From: Burkholderiales bacterium
Lineage (GTDB): Bacteria > Pseudomonadota > Gammaproteobacteria > Burkholderiales > Burkholderiaceae_C
Length of the DNA: 64,000 nt
NCBI GenBank assembly: GCA_947448955.1
Contig: CANFPU010000002.1
Coordinates: 1 to 64,000 of the forward strand
Direction: 5' to 3'
A program made the position numbers and the translations under genes. The notes beneath the pieces are model-generated. The model was not told the origin of the DNA. It saw only the letters and a list, made by a program, of their open reading frames with translations, and made no database searches. Of the stretch, positions 49,825 through 59,423 are shown piece after piece (position 1 is the stretch's first letter; every line of letters starts with the position of its first letter).

Positions 49825-52151
49825 TTGGCAGTCTCCAGCATTCGAGCATCTTCGTAATCCAGCGCGGCTGAAGAGTTCAGCTTTTCCGCCGCCTGGCTCA
49901 GGTGGTTGAGCTGCAGGATTTCCTGGACATTCAGGATACTGACAACACTGTCGCCGAGGATCGAACTGCCCATGATCCCGGGCTGTGGCGGCGATATCAG
50001 GATGATTTCGGAGCTGATCGCGACAATGTCGTGGATCACTTTGACCACAAAACCCAGCGGCTGGCCATTGTGGTAATGCACGATCACGTTGATGGCGTCC
50101 GTCGGGTGGGCGTCGGCGCTGCCAGCCCCCTCGACGAAGTCCGACAACCAGATCAGCTTCATGATCTGGTCGCCATAGATGATCACGCTGTGGTTGCCGC
50201 GCCGCTCGACCCTGCTGATGGCGAACATTTCCAGGCGGTCAACGTAGTCCAGTGGGATCGCAATGCGCTTGACGCTGTGCAGGTCGAACAAGAGCATCGA
50301 CTGCGTCTTCGTGTCCTCGACCGGCGGCTCCGGGATATCGGCCTTGAAGTCCTTGTCGAGCAGCTTGGAGATCAGCCCTGAACGCACCGCGATGCCGCCG
50401 ATGTCGAAGATCATCGCTACCCGGCCGTCCCCGAGGATGGTCGCGCCGCTGTAGATGGTGGTGCCCTTGAGCAAGGTGCCGACAGACTTGACCACCACCT
50501 CCTGCATGAACAAGACCTTGTCGACGACCAGGCCGAAGCACAAGGCAGCGGCCTGGACCACGACGATGTTGAGCGAATCCTGTTCGACCTCGTCGGCATC
50601 GCCCAGACCCAATTCGTTTCGCAGGTAGATGATAGGAATCAGCTTGTTGCGCAGGCGGAAGACCGGCACGCCATAGAAATTTTCCAGCCCTTGATGGGTC
50701 CCGTTCTTCTCGTAACGGATCATCTCGAAGAGATTGCTTTGCGGAATCGCGAAGCGCTGGCCGCCGCACTGCACGAAGACTGCCGGCATGATGGCCAAGG
50801 TCAGCGGAATGCGCAGCCGCAGGTTCGTGCCCCGCTCCGATGTCGCGATGTCGACCGAGCCACCGATCTGCTGCACATTGGTTCGCACCACGTCCATCCC
50901 GACGCCGCGTCCGGACAAGGTGGTCACGGCCGCCTTGGTGGAGAAACCCGGCAGGTAGATGAAGTCGATGATTTCCCGGTCCGCCATCCTGGCGACACGC
51001 TCGGCCGTGACCAGGCCTTTTTGAACCGCCATCTTGGCCACCAGCGGGATGTCGATGCCACCGCCATCGTCGGCGATCTCGATCACGACCATGCCGCTTT
51101 CATGCATCGAGCGCAGCGTGATCGACCCGGTTTCCTTCTTGCCCTTGGCCCGCCGCACCTCGGGGGTCTCGATGCCATGGTCGACGCTGTTGCGGATGAT
51201 GTGGATCAGCGGGTCCCGGATGCCCTCCAGCAGCGTTCGATCGAGCTCGGTTTCGGCGCCGATCTGGATCAGTTCGACCTTCTTGCCGCATTCGTTCGAG
51301 ATGTCGCGCACCAGTCGTGGGAACTTGGCCCACACATTGCTAACGGGCTGCATGCGCGTCTCCATCATGCGCTCCTGCAGCTCCAGCGTGATGATGTCGA
51401 TCGTGTGCACCGTGCTGGTGAAATTGATGTCCCCGCTGTTGGTCGCAAAAGACACCAGCCGGTTGCGGGCCAGCACCATCTCGCTGACCAGGTTCATCAG
51501 CTTGTCAAGCAGTTCGACATTGATCTTGACCGGGGCGGTCAACTCGGTGTGCTTGACGCCCTCCCGTGCCGGGATGTCGGCAGTTGGTGCTGAATCCGCT
51601 GCCTGGACTTCGCTTGCCGCAACGATCGCGGCGCTCGACGGCTCGACGACGGCTACAGCTGCAGGTTCACGCGGCGGCGCTGCAGCGGGCTCGGCAGCGG
51701 CCGGTGGTGCGACCGGTGGTGCGACCGGTGCCGCTGTGGATTCGGTCGCTGGCGCCGGCGCGCTTTCACCCGCCGCAAGCGCCTTGAGGGTGGCGATCAA
51801 GCCTGAGTCATCGCCCGTCACCTCATGGCGCTGATCGGCGATGCCGCCGACGATGTCGCGCAGCCGGTCTAGCGAGGCGAGCAAGACGTTGGTCTTCTCC
51901 TCGTCGATGCGCAGCGTGCCCTCGCGAACCTTGGACAACAGCGATTCGCCCGCATGCGCGACCTTCTCGAGTCGGTGAAAGCCGAAGAATCCGCTGCTGC
52001 CCTTGAGCGTGTGCATCGCCCGGAAGATGCTGCCCAGCAGCTTCTTGTCCTCGGGCGTCTGCTCGAGCTGCACCAGGTCGAGGTCGAGCTGGTCAAAGAT
52101 CTCCTGAGCTTCCAGCAGGAATTCATCGAGGATCTGGTCGTTGTTTTCCAT
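49821..52151 (-). CDS. cheA: Chemotaxis histidine kinase CheA with two C-terminal CheW-like domains
   Basis: Hpt FRAMHTLKGSSGFFGF; HIIRNSVDHGIETPEVRRAKGK; GRGVGMDVVRTNVQQIGG; tandem CheW-like C-terminus. Confidence 0.95.
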   Translation of the reverse strand: MENNDQILDEFLLEAQEIFDQLDLDLVQLEQTPEDKKLLGSIFRAMHTLKGSSGFFGFHRLEKVAHAGESLLSKVREGTLRIDEEKTNVLLASLDRLRDIVGGIADQRHEVTGDDSGLIATLKALAAGESAPAPATESTAAPVAPPVAPPAAAEPAAAPPREPAAVAVVEPSSAAIVAASEVQAADSAPTADIPAREGVKHTELTAPVKINVELLDKLMNLVSEMVLARNRLVSFATNSGDINFTSTVHTIDIITLELQERMMETRMQPVSNVWAKFPRLVRDISNECGKKVELIQIGAETELDRTLLEGIRDPLIHIIRNSVDHGIETPEVRRAKGKKETGSITLRSMHESGMVVIEIADDGGGIDIPLVAKMAVQKGLVTAERVARMADREIIDFIYLPGFSTKAAVTTLSGRGVGMDVVRTNVQQIGGSVDIATSERGTNLRLRIPLTLAIMPAVFVQCGGQRFAIPQSNLFEMIRYEKNGTHQGLENFYGVPVFRLRNKLIPIIYLRNELGLGDADEVEQDSLNIVVVQAAALCFGLVVDKVLFMQEVVVKSVGTLLKGTTIYSGATILGDGRVAMIFDIGGIAVRSGLISKLLDKDFKADIPEPPVEDTKTQSMLLFDLHSVKRIAIPLDYVDRLEMFAISRVERRGNHSVIIYGDQIMKLIWLSDFVEGAGSADAHPTDAINVIVHYHNGQPLGFVVKVIHDIVAISSEIILISPPQPGIMGSSILGDSVVSILNVQEILQLNHLSQAAEKLNSSAALDYEDARMLETAK

Positions 52152-52205
52152 GGCTTGAGCCCAGCGTCGATCAGGCGTTGAATGAAGCGCAGCGGCGTCT
52201 GGTGA

Positions 52206-54008
52206 TCAGATCTTGAAGCGGCCGACCAGCGTCTGCAGTTCACCCGCCATCTTGGTGAGGTTGGCGGCGGCTTTTTGCGAGTTGTTCGCGCCCTGGGTGG
52301 TGTCCCTCGAAACCTTGGAGACCGAGTCGACATTGCGGGCGATCTCGACGCTGCCGCTGGCCGCATTGCCGACCGCTTTGCCGATCTCGTTGGCGGTCGC
52401 CGCCTGCTCCTCGACAGCGCTGGCGATCACGCTGGAGATGTCGTTGATCTTCTTGATGATCTCGGAAATCGTGCCGATCGACAGGATCGCGCCTTTGACG
52501 TCGGTCTGGATGTTCGAGATGTTCTGGCTGATTTCCTCGGTGGCACGCGAGGTCTGGCGCGCTAGTTCCTTGACCTCGTTGGCGACCACCGCGAAGCCCT
52601 TGCCGAGCTCACCGGCCCGCGCTGCTTCGATGGTGGCGTTCAAGGCCAGCAAGTTGGTCTGCTCGGCGATCGATGAGATGACCTTGAGCACGCTGCCGAT
52701 TTCCTGGCTGCTGACACCGAGCTTGGCCATCGTCGTGTTGGTGGCCTTGGCCTCGGCCACGGCATGGGTCGCCACCGAGGACGCCTCCATCGCATTGGCC
52801 GATATCTCGCGGATGCTCACGCTGAGTTGCTCCACACCGGTGGCCACACTCTGCATGCTGCCGCTGACCTGGGTCGCCGCAGCCGCTGCCGAGCCGGCCT
52901 GCGCGGTGGTTTCCTCAGCGTTCGAGCTCATCTGGATGCTGACCGCCGACAGGTCTTCGGCCGCGAAAGACAGGTTGCCGGCATTCGTCGAAATCGCCTT
53001 GAAGGCATGGCGCGAAGTTTCGATCAGCTTGTTGACCTGGCTGGAGATGTCCAGGAAGAAACCTTCCTTGCCTTCGAGCTTCACCGCCGCAGTGAAATCG
53101 CCGCCGGCCGCTGCAGAGATGATCTCGCCAATCTCCCGGGTGGTTTGCTGGGCGATCTTGTTGTTTTCCTGGTCGGCTTTCGCGAGCTTGTCGGCCGCTT
53201 GCAGGCTGAGCTTGAGCGTCGCCACCGCCCTGGCCATCTCGCCAATCTCATTGGGGTAGTCGGTGTTGTTGACCGGCGTGTCGAGTTTGGCGTCGGCCAG
53301 ATCGCGCAGCGACCGGTTCAGGTCGGCAATCGGCTCGCTCAGCGACTTGTTCACCAAATAGATGGTCAGCAGCGAAAAGACCGCCGTGCCAGCGAGCAAA
53401 GCGATGATCAGACGCAGCAGCGATGCGGCCTTTTCTTCTGCGGCGGCCATGTTCTTTGCTGCGCCTTCAGCCTTCATTTCCGAGACTTCCTTGACCAACG
53501 CGGTCAGCGTGCCAATCGCGGCCTGAAAGTCCTTCGAGCTGATCAGCTTGTAGGCCAGGTTGACGCCATCGGGCCCTTTGGCCACAGCGACGATCTTGTC
53601 CTCCTCGGCGAAGAAATCATCGAACATCTTGGCGAGTTGGTCGAGCTTGGCTTTGAGTTCGGGCTGAATGATCGTCGACTTCGACTTCTCGTAGTTCTGC
53701 AGCAGTGTTCTCTTGGCCTCGGCGATGGTTGCCGCGGCCTTGTCCACGCTTGCATCGTCGCCGGCATTGACCGCGAGCACCAAGCGGTTGGCGCTGCGGG
53801 CAATCAGGTTGACGTCGCGGTTGAACTGACGAACCAGCGAAATGCCGATCAAATCTTTTTCATACATAACCTTGGTGGCATCGCTCAGCGCGGTCATGCC
53901 CTGGTAGGCGGTCGCGCTGATGCCACCAGCGAGCAAGAAGACAAATGAGAAGCCGAGAACCAGTTTGGTCTTGACCTTCAACTTGGCAAACGCATTGAAC
54001 AGACTCAT
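52206..54008 (-). CDS. Methyl-accepting chemotaxis protein
   Basis: Start at [29 protein letters not shown]; two TM helices, [42 protein letters not shown] hairpin tip. Confidence 0.95.
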   Translation of the reverse strand: MSLFNAFAKLKVKTKLVLGFSFVFLLAGGISATAYQGMTALSDATKVMYEKDLIGISLVRQFNRDVNLIARSANRLVLAVNAGDDASVDKAAATIAEAKRTLLQNYEKSKSTIIQPELKAKLDQLAKMFDDFFAEEDKIVAVAKGPDGVNLAYKLISSKDFQAAIGTLTALVKEVSEMKAEGAAKNMAAAEEKAASLLRLIIALLAGTAVFSLLTIYLVNKSLSEPIADLNRSLRDLADAKLDTPVNNTDYPNEIGEMARAVATLKLSLQAADKLAKADQENNKIAQQTTREIGEIISAAAGGDFTAAVKLEGKEGFFLDISSQVNKLIETSRHAFKAISTNAGNLSFAAEDLSAVSIQMSSNAEETTAQAGSAAAAATQVSGSMQSVATGVEQLSVSIREISANAMEASSVATHAVAEAKATNTTMAKLGVSSQEIGSVLKVISSIAEQTNLLALNATIEAARAGELGKGFAVVANEVKELARQTSRATEEISQNISNIQTDVKGAILSIGTISEIIKKINDISSVIASAVEEQAATANEIGKAVGNAASGSVEIARNVDSVSKVSRDTTQGANNSQKAAANLTKMAGELQTLVGRFKI

Positions 54009-54375
54009 TTCTATTCCCCGTCTAAAGGTGTGGATGAGAGAAAGCAGAACAGTTGCTTGCCGGAATACAGCGACGGCGTGACTGGCCATCAAGAGCCAAC
54101 CTGCTTGCGGCGGTTTGACCGAGCGCTGCAGCGAAGCTATTGCGCGGCCGAATAAACCCAGCGCCAGCAAGAATCAAGCCGCCAGAAAGCGCTGCACTAC
54201 AAAGGTATAGACCCCAGCAGCACACGATATGATCTTTAGCACTTTAACAGGTATGACCATAAAATTGGGATGATTGCCCTTGGTCTTGCGGCGCAGGTAT
54301 TTGCGGTGGTGCGGACGGTGGTGCGGGGGCGGGTCGACGCCATCGGCAAGGGCTGAAACAGCAGGCAAACCTCAT

Positions 54376-54408
54376 CCGCTGTTGCACCGCTTTTTCCTGC
54401 AACAGCGG
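54376..54408. other. Inverted repeat/hairpin downstream of queA
   Basis: CCGCTGTTGCA-ccgctttttcc-TGCAACAGCGG, perfect 11-bp arms, ends 2 bp before the queA stop codon. Confidence 0.7.
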
Positions 54409-54410
54409 CG

Positions 54411-55484
54411 CTAATCGCCCCGCCTGTCGATCAGCATCGCATCGCCATAGCTGAAAAAGCGATATCCCGATTCGATCGCGTGTCGATATAGCGCGAGCAT
54501 GTGCTGGTGGCCAACGAAAGCCGATACCAACATCAACAGCGTGCTCTTGGGCAGGTGGAAGTTGGTGATCAACCGATCGACCACGCGAAACTCGAAACCC
54601 GGTGTGATGAAAATCTCGGTCTCTCGCGCGCCGGCGGCCAACAAGCCCCCGCTGTTGACGGCCGCATGCAGCGCTGCGGATTCGAGCGCACGCAGGCTGG
54701 TGGTGCCTGCCGCGACGATGCGCCCGCCGGCGGCGCGGGTGCGTTCGATCGCCGCCACCGTGTCGGGCCCGATGTCGTACCACTCGCTGTGCATTTTGTG
54801 GTCCGCCAGGTGCTGGGAGCGGACCGGCTGAAAGGTGCCGGCGCCCACATGCAGCGTCAAGCGCGCGCTGGCCACGCCGCGATCGGCAAGCGCGGCGAGC
54901 AGCGGCGGGTCGAAGTGCAGCGACGCGGTCGGTGCGGCCACCGCACCCGGCCGGCTGGCGAACACGGTCTGGTAACGGGTCTCGTCATCGGCAGCGTCGG
55001 CATGGGTGATGTAGGGCGGCAGCGGCACATGGCCAAAGGCCTCAAGCAGCGGCAGCGGATCGGCAGGCATCCGGTCGCGATAGAGACGCAGGTGGAACAG
55101 GCCGCCGTCAGGCCCGCCTCGGCCCAACACCTCGGCCTCGAAAGCGCCGTCGGCAAAACTGACCCGGGTGCCCGGGCGCGGCGACTTGCTGGCGCGCAGA
55201 TGCGCCAGCACCTCCTGGTTGGGCAGCACGCGCTCGACCAGCGCTTCGACCGCGCCACCGGTGGATTTTTCGCCGAACAGCCTGGCCTTGATCACGCGGG
55301 TGTCGTTGAAAACCAGCAGGTCGCCAGGTTCGAGCAATGCCGGCAGATCGCGAAACACCCGGTCGACCGGCGGGTCAGCGCGGCCGTCCAGCAAGCGAGA
55401 AGCGCTGCGCTCGGCCGCTGGATGCTGGGCGACCAGCGCCGGTGGCAGGTCGAAATCGAAATCGGCAAGGCTGTAATGGGACAT
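54411..55484 (-). CDS. queA: tRNA preQ1(34) S-adenosylmethionine ribosyltransferase-isomerase
   Basis: [66 protein letters not shown]. Confidence 0.96.
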   Translation of the reverse strand: MSHYSLADFDFDLPPALVAQHPAAERSASRLLDGRADPPVDRVFRDLPALLEPGDLLVFNDTRVIKARLFGEKSTGGAVEALVERVLPNQEVLAHLRASKSPRPGTRVSFADGAFEAEVLGRGGPDGGLFHLRLYRDRMPADPLPLLEAFGHVPLPPYITHADAADDETRYQTVFASRPGAVAAPTASLHFDPPLLAALADRGVASARLTLHVGAGTFQPVRSQHLADHKMHSEWYDIGPDTVAAIERTRAAGGRIVAAGTTSLRALESAALHAAVNSGGLLAAGARETEIFITPGFEFRVVDRLITNFHLPKSTLLMLVSAFVGHQHMLALYRHAIESGYRFFSYGDAMLIDRRGD

Positions 55485-55606
55485 GAGGTTCGGGCTGTAC
55501 CGGCCTGAAGCAGGGCACCGAGGGCTGGTGGCAGTGGCGGGCAGCGGCGGGGCCGGGGGGCGACCCCTCATTGTGCGCACGCCAGGCCTTGGCTAGCATC
55601 GCCACG

Positions 55607-56728
55607 ATGAACCTGACCGAACTCGACACCCCCGCGGCGCTGATCGACGCGGCGCAGATGGACCGCAACATCGCGCGGATGCAGTCGCGAATGAACGCGC
55701 TGGGCGTGCGCTTGCGCCCGCATGTCAAGACCAGCAAATGCCTGGCGGTGGCGCAGCGCCAACGCGAGGCGGGCGCTCAGGGCATCACGGTGTCGACGCT
55801 GAAAGAAGCCGCGCAATTTTTTGACGCCGGCTTCGACGACATCCTGTACGCGGTGGGGATCGCCGCGGCCAAACTGGGGCCCGTGCGCGCATTGCGGGAG
55901 CGGGGCTGCCAGCTGACCATCGTCGTCGACTCGATGGCCGCGGCGCAAGCGGTGGTGGCCGACGGCTACCACTTCGAGGTGATGATCGAGATCGACACCG
56001 ACGGCCACCGCGCCGGGGTGCGCCCTGACGAAGACCGGCTGATCACGATCGGCCGCACGCTGCACGATGGCGGCGCGGTGCTCAAAGGCGTGATGACGCA
56101 TGCTGGCGCGTCTTACGAACTGAACACAACCCAGGCGCTGGAGGCGATGGCCGAGCAGGAGCGCTCGCGCTGCGTGCATGCGGCCGAGCGGCTGCGCGCG
56201 GCCGGACTGCCTTGTCCGGAAGTCAGCGTGGGCTCGACGCCAACCGCTTTGTCAGCACGCCAACTCGACGGCGTGACCGAGGTGCGCGCCGGCGTCTACG
56301 TCTTCAACGACCTGGTGATGGCCAACGTCGGCGTCTGTGGCCTTGACGAGATTGCGCTGTCGGTGCTGGCCACCGTGATCGGTCACCAGACCGAGAAAGG
56401 CTGGGCACTGACCGACGCCGGCTGGATGGCGATGAGCCGAGACCGCGGCACCCAAGCGCAGGCGCTGGACTACGGCTATGGCGCCGTCTGCGATGCCAGC
56501 GGTGCGCCGATCGACGGCTTCATCGTCAGCAGCGCCAACCAGGAGCATGGCATCGTCTCCTGGCGCGATGGCGCCGTCTGCCCCGACATCGCACAGCGGC
56601 TGCCGATAGGATCGCAGCTGCGCATCCTGCCCAACCATGCCTGCGCGACGGCGGCGCAATTCCCCACCTACGCGGTGTTCGACGCCAACGGTGGCGTCAC
56701 ACCCTGGGAGCGCTTTTATGGCTGGTGA
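55607..56728 (+). CDS. DSD1-family PLP-dependent enzyme (D-threonine aldolase/D-serine dehydratase-like)
   Basis: ELDTPAALIDAAQMDRNIARMQSRMNALGVRLRPHVKTSK; C-terminal HGIVSWRD...ILPNHACATAAQFPTYAVFD. Confidence 0.9.
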   Translation: MNLTELDTPAALIDAAQMDRNIARMQSRMNALGVRLRPHVKTSKCLAVAQRQREAGAQGITVSTLKEAAQFFDAGFDDILYAVGIAAAKLGPVRALRERGCQLTIVVDSMAAAQAVVADGYHFEVMIEIDTDGHRAGVRPDEDRLITIGRTLHDGGAVLKGVMTHAGASYELNTTQALEAMAEQERSRCVHAAERLRAAGLPCPEVSVGSTPTALSARQLDGVTEVRAGVYVFNDLVMANVGVCGLDEIALSVLATVIGHQTEKGWALTDAGWMAMSRDRGTQAQALDYGYGAVCDASGAPIDGFIVSSANQEHGIVSWRDGAVCPDIAQRLPIGSQLRILPNHACATAAQFPTYAVFDANGGVTPWERFYGW

Positions 56729-56936
56729 TCGCTGCGAGCGCAGGCCAGAGACCATGGCCCGCCGCGGCGGGCATGACAGCCTCGCGGTGGTTGGCGGCGG
56801 TCTGCTGTTCGTCGCCGGGCAGCTGCCCATCGCACCCGACGTTCGCCGGCCCAACAATGCCTCGTTCGAGAGACGTCAGGTTGCTATGTCCGATGATTAC
56901 TTTTCAAGCGCTGTTCGCGAGAGGCCAACATGCTGA
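56718..56936 (+). pseudogene. Possible truncated RidA-family remnant
   Basis: ATG overlapping the DSD1 stop; LAVVGGGLLFVAGQLPIAPD resembles a RidA N-terminus, then similarity ends abruptly. Confidence 0.35.
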
Positions 56937-56997
56937 TGCGTGATCCGACGCCCTAGCGCAGTCATTCCCCGCGGCTGGCGCTGGTCTGAACGCCGGG

Positions 56998-59313
56998 TCA
57001 GCGCGCCGCGGCCGAGGCTGCGGCGGCAGGTAGCTCCGGCTCGATGCCGATGGTCAGCACCGACCCACCGTCGGCCCATTCGCTGTAAATCCAATCGCCA
57101 CCGCTGTGCACCAACCTTTCGGGCACCGGCGGTGGCGAGGCGACCGCCACCCCCTTGAGCGCCTGCGCCATGAAGTCGATCCAGATCGGCAACGCCAGAC
57201 CGCCACCCGATTCACGAACGCCCAGGCTGAGGGGCTGGTCATAGCCCATCCAGGCCACCGCCACCAGACCCGGCTGAAAGCCGGCGAACCATGCATCCAC
57301 GGCGTCGTTGGTCGTGCCCGTCTTGCCGTAGAGGTCGCTGCGCTGCAGTTGTTGCTGCGCCCGCGCCGCGGTACCGACCCGCGTGACGTCATTGAGCAAG
57401 CTGTTGGTGACGTAGACGTTGCGCGCCGGTAGCGCACGGCTGTCCTCCTCCTGCGGCGGCGCCGTCGGCGCCTCGAAAAGCAGCTTGCCAGCGGCATCGG
57501 TGATGCGTTCAATCACCACCGGTGTCACCGCCCAGCCACCGTTGGCCAGCACCGCATAGGCCTGGGCCAACCGCATTGGTGTGGTGCTGCCCGCGCCCAG
57601 CGCGAGCGTCAGGTTGTCGGGCTGCTTGTCGGGTTCGAAACCGTAGCGCGCCAACCAGTCTCGCGCGGCTGGCAACCCGATCTGGCGCAGCACCCGGATG
57701 CTGACCAGATTCCTGGAGCGCGCCAAGGCCTGACGCAGCGTCATCGGCCCCTCAAACTGGCCGTCGGCATTTTGCGGCGCCCAGCCATCGGCGGTCTCGA
57801 TCGCGGCGTCGTTGACGACCGTGGCCGGCATCACCCCGCCCTCAAGCGCCGCTGAATACAGAAAGGGCTTGATGCTCGATCCTGGTTGGCGCCAAGCCTG
57901 GGTGACATGGTTGAAAGGTTGGCGCGCGAAGTCGAAACCGCCGACCAGCGCACGCACGCGTCCGCTGACTGGGTCCAGCGCGACGAAGGCCGCTTGCACA
58001 TCGGGCCACTGCGTCACCGCCCAGGCGCCTGCCTCGCCACCCGGCTTGGCCGACTGCCAGACCCGCAGGATGTCGCCGCGCCCGATCGCCAGTTCAGCCG
58101 GCGCCTTGGGTACCAGCCCGGGCTGGGCCACCCGCAAACCCTCGCCGCTGATGCGCAGCGCCTCGCCCGAGGCCAGCTGCAGCCGCAGCTCGTTCGGGCT
58201 GGCCGACAGCACGATGGCCACCCGCAGTTGCTCGTCGTCGAGGTGGTCCTTGAGCGCCTGCGCGGCGGCACGCTCAATGTCGGGCGTGCCTGGGGGCGGC
58301 AGGTCTTCGTGGTCCTCGGGGCCACGCCAGGGTTGACGCGCATCGAATCCCAGCACGCTGCGCCGCAGCGCAGCCCAGGCGGCAAGCTGGTCAGCTGCCC
58401 GCAGCGTGGTGAAGACCTTGATGCCTTGCGAATAGGCCTCGGTGCCCAGGCGATCGACCACCGCCCGGCGCGCCATCTCGGCCACATGCTCGGCATGTAG
58501 CGGCACTTGCAGCACGCTGCGGATCGCCAGTTTCTCGGCGCTGGCCGCCTGTCGCTGAGCCTCGCTGATGACGCCGGCGGTCAGCATGCGCCGCAACACC
58601 AGTTGCTGACGTTGGGTCGCGCGAGCCAGGTTGGTCACCGGGTTGGCGTAGGCCGGGTTTTGCGGCAAGCCGGCCAGCATGGCGCATTCGGCGATCGACA
58701 GCGCCGACAGCGGCTTGCCGAAATAGGCTTCGGCCGCGGCCGCAAATCCGTAGGCTCGCTGGCCGAGGTAAATCTGGTTCATGTACAGCTCAAGGATCTG
58801 GTCCTTGCTGAGCTGGCGCTCGATCTTCAGCGCGAGCAACGCCTCTTTGAGCTTGCGCTCAGGGGTCAGGCGCGACGACAGGAAGAAGGTCCGGGCGACC
58901 TGCTGGGTGATCGTCGATGCACCCTGACGCATGCCACCGGTGACCACGGCCACCAGCGCCCGCAGCACACCTTTGGGGTCGATGCCGCTGTGCTCGCGGA
59001 AGCGCTTGTCCTCGACCGCGACGACCGCCTGCTGCAGCAGCAACGGGATCTGCGCGATCGGCACGAACTGCCGCCGCTCGGCGCCGAACTGTGCGATCTC
59101 GACGCCATCCGCGGTGTAGACCTGCAAAGGTTGGCGCGGTTGATAGGTGGTGACGCGGTCGAGCGGCGGCAGTTGCGGTGCAAACCAGGCCACCGCGCCG
59201 GCCAGCACGGCACAGGCCAGCAGCAGCGCTGCGAGCAAGGCCCACAGCGCCAAAACCCACGGACGCGGCAGGCGGCGAAAAAGGATGGCGGCAGCGCCGC
59301 TGAGATTCAACAT
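56998..59313 (-). CDS. mrcA: Penicillin-binding protein 1A (bifunctional glycosyltransferase/transpeptidase)
   Basis: ATG at 59313; VAVEDKRFREHSGIDPKGVLRA, GASTITQQVARTFFL, QPGSSIKPFLYSAALE, YGKTGTTNDAVDAWFAGF. Confidence 0.93.
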   Translation of the reverse strand: MLNLSGAAAILFRRLPRPWVLALWALLAALLLACAVLAGAVAWFAPQLPPLDRVTTYQPRQPLQVYTADGVEIAQFGAERRQFVPIAQIPLLLQQAVVAVEDKRFREHSGIDPKGVLRALVAVVTGGMRQGASTITQQVARTFFLSSRLTPERKLKEALLALKIERQLSKDQILELYMNQIYLGQRAYGFAAAAEAYFGKPLSALSIAECAMLAGLPQNPAYANPVTNLARATQRQQLVLRRMLTAGVISEAQRQAASAEKLAIRSVLQVPLHAEHVAEMARRAVVDRLGTEAYSQGIKVFTTLRAADQLAAWAALRRSVLGFDARQPWRGPEDHEDLPPPGTPDIERAAAQALKDHLDDEQLRVAIVLSASPNELRLQLASGEALRISGEGLRVAQPGLVPKAPAELAIGRGDILRVWQSAKPGGEAGAWAVTQWPDVQAAFVALDPVSGRVRALVGGFDFARQPFNHVTQAWRQPGSSIKPFLYSAALEGGVMPATVVNDAAIETADGWAPQNADGQFEGPMTLRQALARSRNLVSIRVLRQIGLPAARDWLARYGFEPDKQPDNLTLALGAGSTTPMRLAQAYAVLANGGWAVTPVVIERITDAAGKLLFEAPTAPPQEEDSRALPARNVYVTNSLLNDVTRVGTAARAQQQLQRSDLYGKTGTTNDAVDAWFAGFQPGLVAVAWMGYDQPLSLGVRESGGGLALPIWIDFMAQALKGVAVASPPPVPERLVHSGGDWIYSEWADGGSVLTIGIEPELPAAAASAAAR

Positions 59314-59423
59314 GAGGACTTCGGTTGCGCAGGCCGCAGCGAGCCCGCTGGCGGGCGCGATTATCGGCAGCTCGCGGGCACCCTCTCGCAGCGCCGCACC
59401 GCAGCACGGCAGAATCGACCACC

